NCBI RefSeq assembly: GCF_003287875.1 | Contig: NZ_QMKK01000021.1 | Span: 1-64,000 of the forward strand | DNA from: Martinezella tropici | GTDB lineage: Bacteria; Pseudomonadota; Alphaproteobacteria; Rhizobiales; Rhizobiaceae | Direction of reading: 5' to 3' | Length of the DNA: 64,000 nt | Shown here: positions 60,971 to 64,000 of the stretch, one piece after another | How positions within the stretch are numbered: position 1 is the stretch's first letter | Layout: every line of letters starts with the position of its first letter | Notes under the pieces: generated by a model | Seen by the model: only the letters and a program-made list of their open reading frames with translations | Databases searched by the model: none | Told to the model about the DNA's origin: nothing | Program-made: the position numbers and the translations under genes

Positions 60971-62236
60971 GTGTTTCACTCGTTCTTCCCACAGCCGAAG
61001 CTGTTTTTCTCGTCCCTGCTGGTTTGGACCGTCGTTTGCCTTGCTATCTGGTATTTGTTTGGAGCGAATCTCGCGGCAAGCGTCGGCATCGTAACGCCGC
61101 CAGAGGGCAGTGAGCCGTATGACCTGACGTTTTTCTTGGTCGCCAGCAATGTGTGGTTCTACAGCTACTTCCTGCTTTGCGTGATCCTGTTCTGCGGAGC
61201 GTGGCACATTTTAGCCAGGAATCATCCCTGGAAGAACTGGTCGATCTGGGGCTCGGCGCTGATCGTTCTGGTAACTTATTTTCTGGTTCAGGCCGCAGTC
61301 GTTTTGAACAACTGGCGCCTGCCGTTCGGCAACACCTTGCAGAACGCACTCGCCAAGCAGGGCGCGACGACCGCATGGGATTTCTATAATCTGTTCATCC
61401 TGTTTGCGCAGTTGGCGTTTCTGAGGATGTTTCTTCTGGTGATGACGGATTTCTTCACCAGCCACTATATTTTCCGCTGGCGTACGGCGATGAACAATTT
61501 CTACATGTCGAAATGGGAAAAGCTCCGGCATATCGAGGGCGCTGCCCAGCGTGTTCAAGAAGACACGATGCGATTTTCGACAATTCTCGAGGGCTTGGGC
61601 AGCAGCCTGATCAATTCAGTGATGACGCTGATTGTCTTCCTGCCGATCCTTTTCGCGCTTTCGAGCTATGTCACGGATTTGCCAGTCATCGGCCAGATTC
61701 CGCATACGCTTTTTTGGCTGTCGCTGTTTTGGTCTGTCTTCGGCACGCTTTTGCTCGCAATTGTCGGTGTCAAACTGCCAGGGCTCAATTTCCGCAATCA
61801 GCGCGTCGAGGCCGCCTATCGCAAAGAGCTTGTCTACGGTGAGGATCATGCGGATCGCGCTCAACCCGCAACCGTCACGGAACTTTTTGCCAATGTGCGG
61901 CGCAACTATTTCCGATTGTACTTTCACTATCTGTATTTCAACATCGCCCGCTATTTCTATGTTCAGGCCGATGGCATCTTCCTGACCATCATGCTCGTGC
62001 CCACGATCGTGGCGGGAAAGATCACCTACGGCATCTATCAGCAGATACTGACGGCCTTCGGGCAGGTCAGCGATTCCTTCCAGTATCTCGTCAGTTCCTG
62101 GACCACGATCATCGAGCTGCTGTCGATCCACAAGCGTCTGAAAGCCTTCGAAGCTGCGATCGACGACGAGCCCCTGCCGAAGATCGATCAGACCTATCTG
62201 GAGCGTGAAGCGGGCGTCATCCACGCCGACGGCTGA
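60971..62236 (+). CDS. bacA: SbmA/BacA peptide transporter
   Basis: Inner-membrane protein of 421 residues, the BacA length, with about seven or eight hydrophobic segments. It starts FHSFFPQPKLFFSSLLVW and shows family stretches FLRMFLLVMTDFFTSHYIFRWRTAMNNFYMSKW, HIEGAAQRVQEDTMRFS and YLYFNIARYFYVQADGIFLTIMLVPTIVAG. BacA takes up proline-rich and nodule cysteine-rich peptides and is needed for long-term symbiosis in several rhizobia and for chronic infection in Brucella. GTG start with AGGAAAG about 11 nt upstream. Divergent from padR. Confidence 0.92.
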   Translation: MFHSFFPQPKLFFSSLLVWTVVCLAIWYLFGANLAASVGIVTPPEGSEPYDLTFFLVASNVWFYSYFLLCVILFCGAWHILARNHPWKNWSIWGSALIVLVTYFLVQAAVVLNNWRLPFGNTLQNALAKQGATTAWDFYNLFILFAQLAFLRMFLLVMTDFFTSHYIFRWRTAMNNFYMSKWEKLRHIEGAAQRVQEDTMRFSTILEGLGSSLINSVMTLIVFLPILFALSSYVTDLPVIGQIPHTLFWLSLFWSVFGTLLLAIVGVKLPGLNFRNQRVEAAYRKELVYGEDHADRAQPATVTELFANVRRNYFRLYFHYLYFNIARYFYVQADGIFLTIMLVPTIVAGKITYGIYQQILTAFGQVSDSFQYLVSSWTTIIELLSIHKRLKAFEAAIDDEPLPKIDQTYLEREAGVIHADG

Positions 62237-62278
62237 TGAAAAGGCTCCGTAGACTTTTCGTTGGTTAGAACATCCGGG

Positions 62279-62426
62279 CCATCCTCGCCCTTCGACAAGC
62301 TCAGGTGAGGATGGAGCGCGTTGTTGCGCGAAGCCAGTTCAATATCCAGCCTTGTGCAGGGGCGCCCTCATGGTGGGAAGGCCTGGAAGGCCGTCTCGAA
62401 CCACGAGGGCTTAGCCCGACGGCTCC
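62279..62426. repeat. palindromic intergenic sequence after bacA
   Basis: CCATCCTC (62279-62286) pairs with GAGGATGG (62307-62314) around CTTCGACAAGCTCAGG, a sequence often found in proteobacterial intergenic repeats. A second, longer imperfect palindrome follows near 62367-62410 (CCCTCATGGT ... ACCACGAGGG). The stretch separates the convergent bacA and deacetylase genes and may act as a terminator for both. Confidence 0.5.
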
Positions 62427-63407
62427 TCATCCTTGCTGGGACTTGCCTCTGGCGGCGATCAGCGGGATGGCTTCGGAATAGCTGACGCAGGCGACGTCCT
62501 GCTTGTGGCAGACGTCGCTGACGAAGCGGTCGAGCGCGCGCCAATAGGCGCCGTCGTTCATCTCGACGAAATGGAAGCCGAGCTGCAGCGGGATGCGCTC
62601 GCCCTCATATTGCTTGTTGAAGGCGGCTTCGAAGGCGTCGAAGGTGCGGTCCTCATAGGTCTTGGCGTTCGCTTTGTCCTCGGCGCCCTTCGAGTGGCGC
62701 ACATAGAGATTGTAGTCCATGCCGATGACCGGACGGTGTTCCGGACCCTCTGGGATCAAGGGCAGGCCGAAGCGGTAGATGCCGTCGACCACCTGCGGCA
62801 GGGCAGGCCCTTTGGTGACGAGGCTTGCATCATACTGGAAGCCCGCCTCCTTCTCCGCCGGCACAAGGCCGTCGCTGGTGGAAAGGTAGGGCGCGCGGAA
62901 TCCCCTAACGTCGTTCGTGGCGAAATCTTCCCAGCCCTGTGGTTCCTTGTCGGCAAGGCCGACATTCTTCCAGGCGTCGCGAAGAGCGATGCGCGCATCC
63001 ATGAATTCTTGGCTCCAGTCGGCAGCACTCCAGCCTTTGCCGTCGAAATGGCCGCAGGCATGGCTGGAGATATCGTGGCCCTCCAGATGGGCGCCCCAGA
63101 TGTTGGCGATGCGGGTGCGCACATCGTCCTCGCTCTTGGCGAAGCCGACATTCGATTTGCCTGGACGCTGTTTCGGCCCCTGATAGGCCTTGGCCTGCGC
63201 CTTGTTCATCAGGAAAGTGCAGGAAAGAAAGTAGGTGAAGTGCGCGCCGTTGCGCGAAGCGATTTCCCGGCTTCTGGTCCACAGCGCATTGTCGTGAGCG
63301 CCGTCGAAGGAAATCATGACGAGTTGCCTGGGCTTGCCGTCCGCATGGGCTGCGGCAGGAAGAACAAGAGAAAACGCAACGGAGAAACAGGTAACTAAGC
63401 GAAACAT
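62427..63407 (-). CDS. exported polysaccharide deacetylase family protein
   Basis: Predicted 326-residue protein with signal peptide (MFRLVTCFSVAFSLVLPAAAHA). The NodB-like fold is suggested by VMISFDGAHDNALW (metal Asp), EGHDISSHACGHFDG (His motif) and FRAPYLSTSDGLV. It resembles the larger secreted deacetylase-like family rather than NodB. Substrate unknown. An upstream in-frame extension to 63530 was not used because the signal peptide starts at 63407. Confidence 0.83.
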   Translation of the reverse strand: MFRLVTCFSVAFSLVLPAAAHADGKPRQLVMISFDGAHDNALWTRSREIASRNGAHFTYFLSCTFLMNKAQAKAYQGPKQRPGKSNVGFAKSEDDVRTRIANIWGAHLEGHDISSHACGHFDGKGWSAADWSQEFMDARIALRDAWKNVGLADKEPQGWEDFATNDVRGFRAPYLSTSDGLVPAEKEAGFQYDASLVTKGPALPQVVDGIYRFGLPLIPEGPEHRPVIGMDYNLYVRHSKGAEDKANAKTYEDRTFDAFEAAFNKQYEGERIPLQLGFHFVEMNDGAYWRALDRFVSDVCHKQDVACVSYSEAIPLIAARGKSQQG

Positions 63408-63584
63408 GGGCACCGAATATTGATTTGATGAGCACGGTTTTGCGAAGGTCGATCTACGATATCGATGGCGTGCTCCGGATGGCCTCCTTCCTTTCGCGCA
63501 AATGCGGCGAAGCTGCGGTGATGCTGGCATTTTTTTGCCACAGCCGATAAGGATGTCATTACAAGATCGTAGGGGGCTTCATTC

Positions 63585-64000
63585 ATGGCATTGCTTATTC
63601 TTGGCATTGTTCTTTTTCTCGGCATCCATCTGATCCGCGTCGTTGCTCCAGGCTTGCGGAGCTCGATGATCGCAAGCATTGGCGAATCCGGCTGGAAGAT
63701 CGCCTATTCGATCGCAAGCATCGTGACCCTGATCATCCTCATTTACGGCTTCGGCCAGGCGCGGGACATGACGCCGATCTGGTCGCCGCCTTTCTGGATG
63801 AGCCATATCACCATCCTGCTGATGCTATTCGCGATGATCTGTCTTGCCGCTTCGCTGCTGCCGGCGGGGCACATCGCCGTCAGGACGAAGCATCCGATGG
63901 TGCTGTCCGTGAAGATCTGGGCCTTGGCGCACCTGCTCTCCAATGGCGATGGTGCCGCGATGCTGCTCTTTGCCGCTTTCCTCGCCTGGGGCGTGATCCT
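63585..64000 (+). CDS. nnrU: NnrU-family membrane protein (partial, runs off the window)
   Basis: An open frame from the ATG at 63585 to the window end gives 138 residues without a stop: MALLILGIVLFLGIHLIRVV, then SGWKIAYSIASIVTLIILIYGFG and HPMVLSVKIWALAHLLSNGD. These fit NnrU, a multi-helix membrane protein linked to denitrification and carotenoid-like isomerase (Z-ISO) families. No nitrogen-oxide genes are visible in this window, so the role here is open. The C-terminus is missing. Confidence 0.82.
   Translation, partial: MALLILGIVLFLGIHLIRVVAPGLRSSMIASIGESGWKIAYSIASIVTLIILIYGFGQARDMTPIWSPPFWMSHITILLMLFAMICLAASLLPAGHIAVRTKHPMVLSVKIWALAHLLSNGDGAAMLLFAAFLAWGVI

Overview
The window looks like chromosomal (or large secondary replicon) DNA of a Rhizobium-type alphaproteobacterium (Rhizobiaceae). 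The best clues are gene sets typical of that family: gbpR divergent from chvE-gguA-gguB-gguC, a bdhA-xdhA-xdhB operon in the order known from Sinorhizobium meliloti, a bacA (SbmA/BacA) gene, myo-inositol dehydrogenase with an IolR-type GGAA-N6-TTCC box, a cytochrome c type urate oxidase (PuuD), and RIME-like palindromic intergenic repeats. Base composition is high-GC throughout and I see no prophage, CRISPR array or replication origin. All assignments come from reading the sequence and family knowledge; no database search was run.

Layout. 1-1.4 kb: an IS481-family element sitting 9 bp from the 3' end of a tRNA-Arg(CCG). 1.5-6.5 kb: a xylose-type ABC transporter operon (xylF-xylH-xylG, minus strand) divergent from a ROK regulator, with a 19-bp perfect palindrome between them. 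6.5-10 kb: a ClpP paralogue, an ArsR/SRPBCC pair, inositol dehydrogenase, and two small genes of poorly known role. 10-19.7 kb: gbpR and the chvE-gguAB transporter followed by three enzymes (GguC/AraD1, 2-oxoglutarate semialdehyde dehydrogenase, IlvD/EDD-type dehydratase), which together fit non-phosphorylative L-arabinose breakdown to 2-oxoglutarate. 19.7-23 kb: the conserved but poorly understood trio of ATP-grasp, alpha-E and transglutaminase proteins. 23-36.8 kb: two DMT exporters, an RhlE-type DEAD-box helicase, a secreted glycine-zipper protein, an MttB-family methyltransferase, a large hybrid histidine kinase, an SDR/AraC pair, and MnmD divergent from an MnmC-like FAD oxidase.

36.8-51.9 kb is dominated by purine catabolism: a plus-strand set (DUF1045, puuE, uraD, a HepT-like gene, allA, uraH, a metallophosphoesterase) convergent with a minus-strand set (puuD, guaD, lldD-like), and further on bdhA-xdhA-xdhB. 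Together they cover guanine -> xanthine -> urate -> 5-hydroxyisourate -> OHCU -> allantoin -> allantoate, and ureidoglycolate -> glyoxylate + urea. Only the allantoate-to-ureidoglycolate step is missing from the window.

51.9-64 kb: glycerol kinase, an unrecognised Rossmann-like protein, an LD-carboxypeptidase homologue, a YCII/ECF42-type sigma factor pair followed by SRPBCC and DoxX genes (with matching TGTCGG-N17-CGTC promoter-like motifs ahead of both units), a GNAT acetyltransferase, a methionine aminopeptidase paralogue, PadR divergent from bacA, a polysaccharide deacetylase and the start of an NnrU-family gene cut by the window end. The most novel-looking points are the two-promoter ECF regulon, the HepT-like protein with a lost catalytic His inside the urate operon, the DUF1045/phosphoesterase association with ureide genes, and a 45-bp structured repeat placed directly after stop codons.
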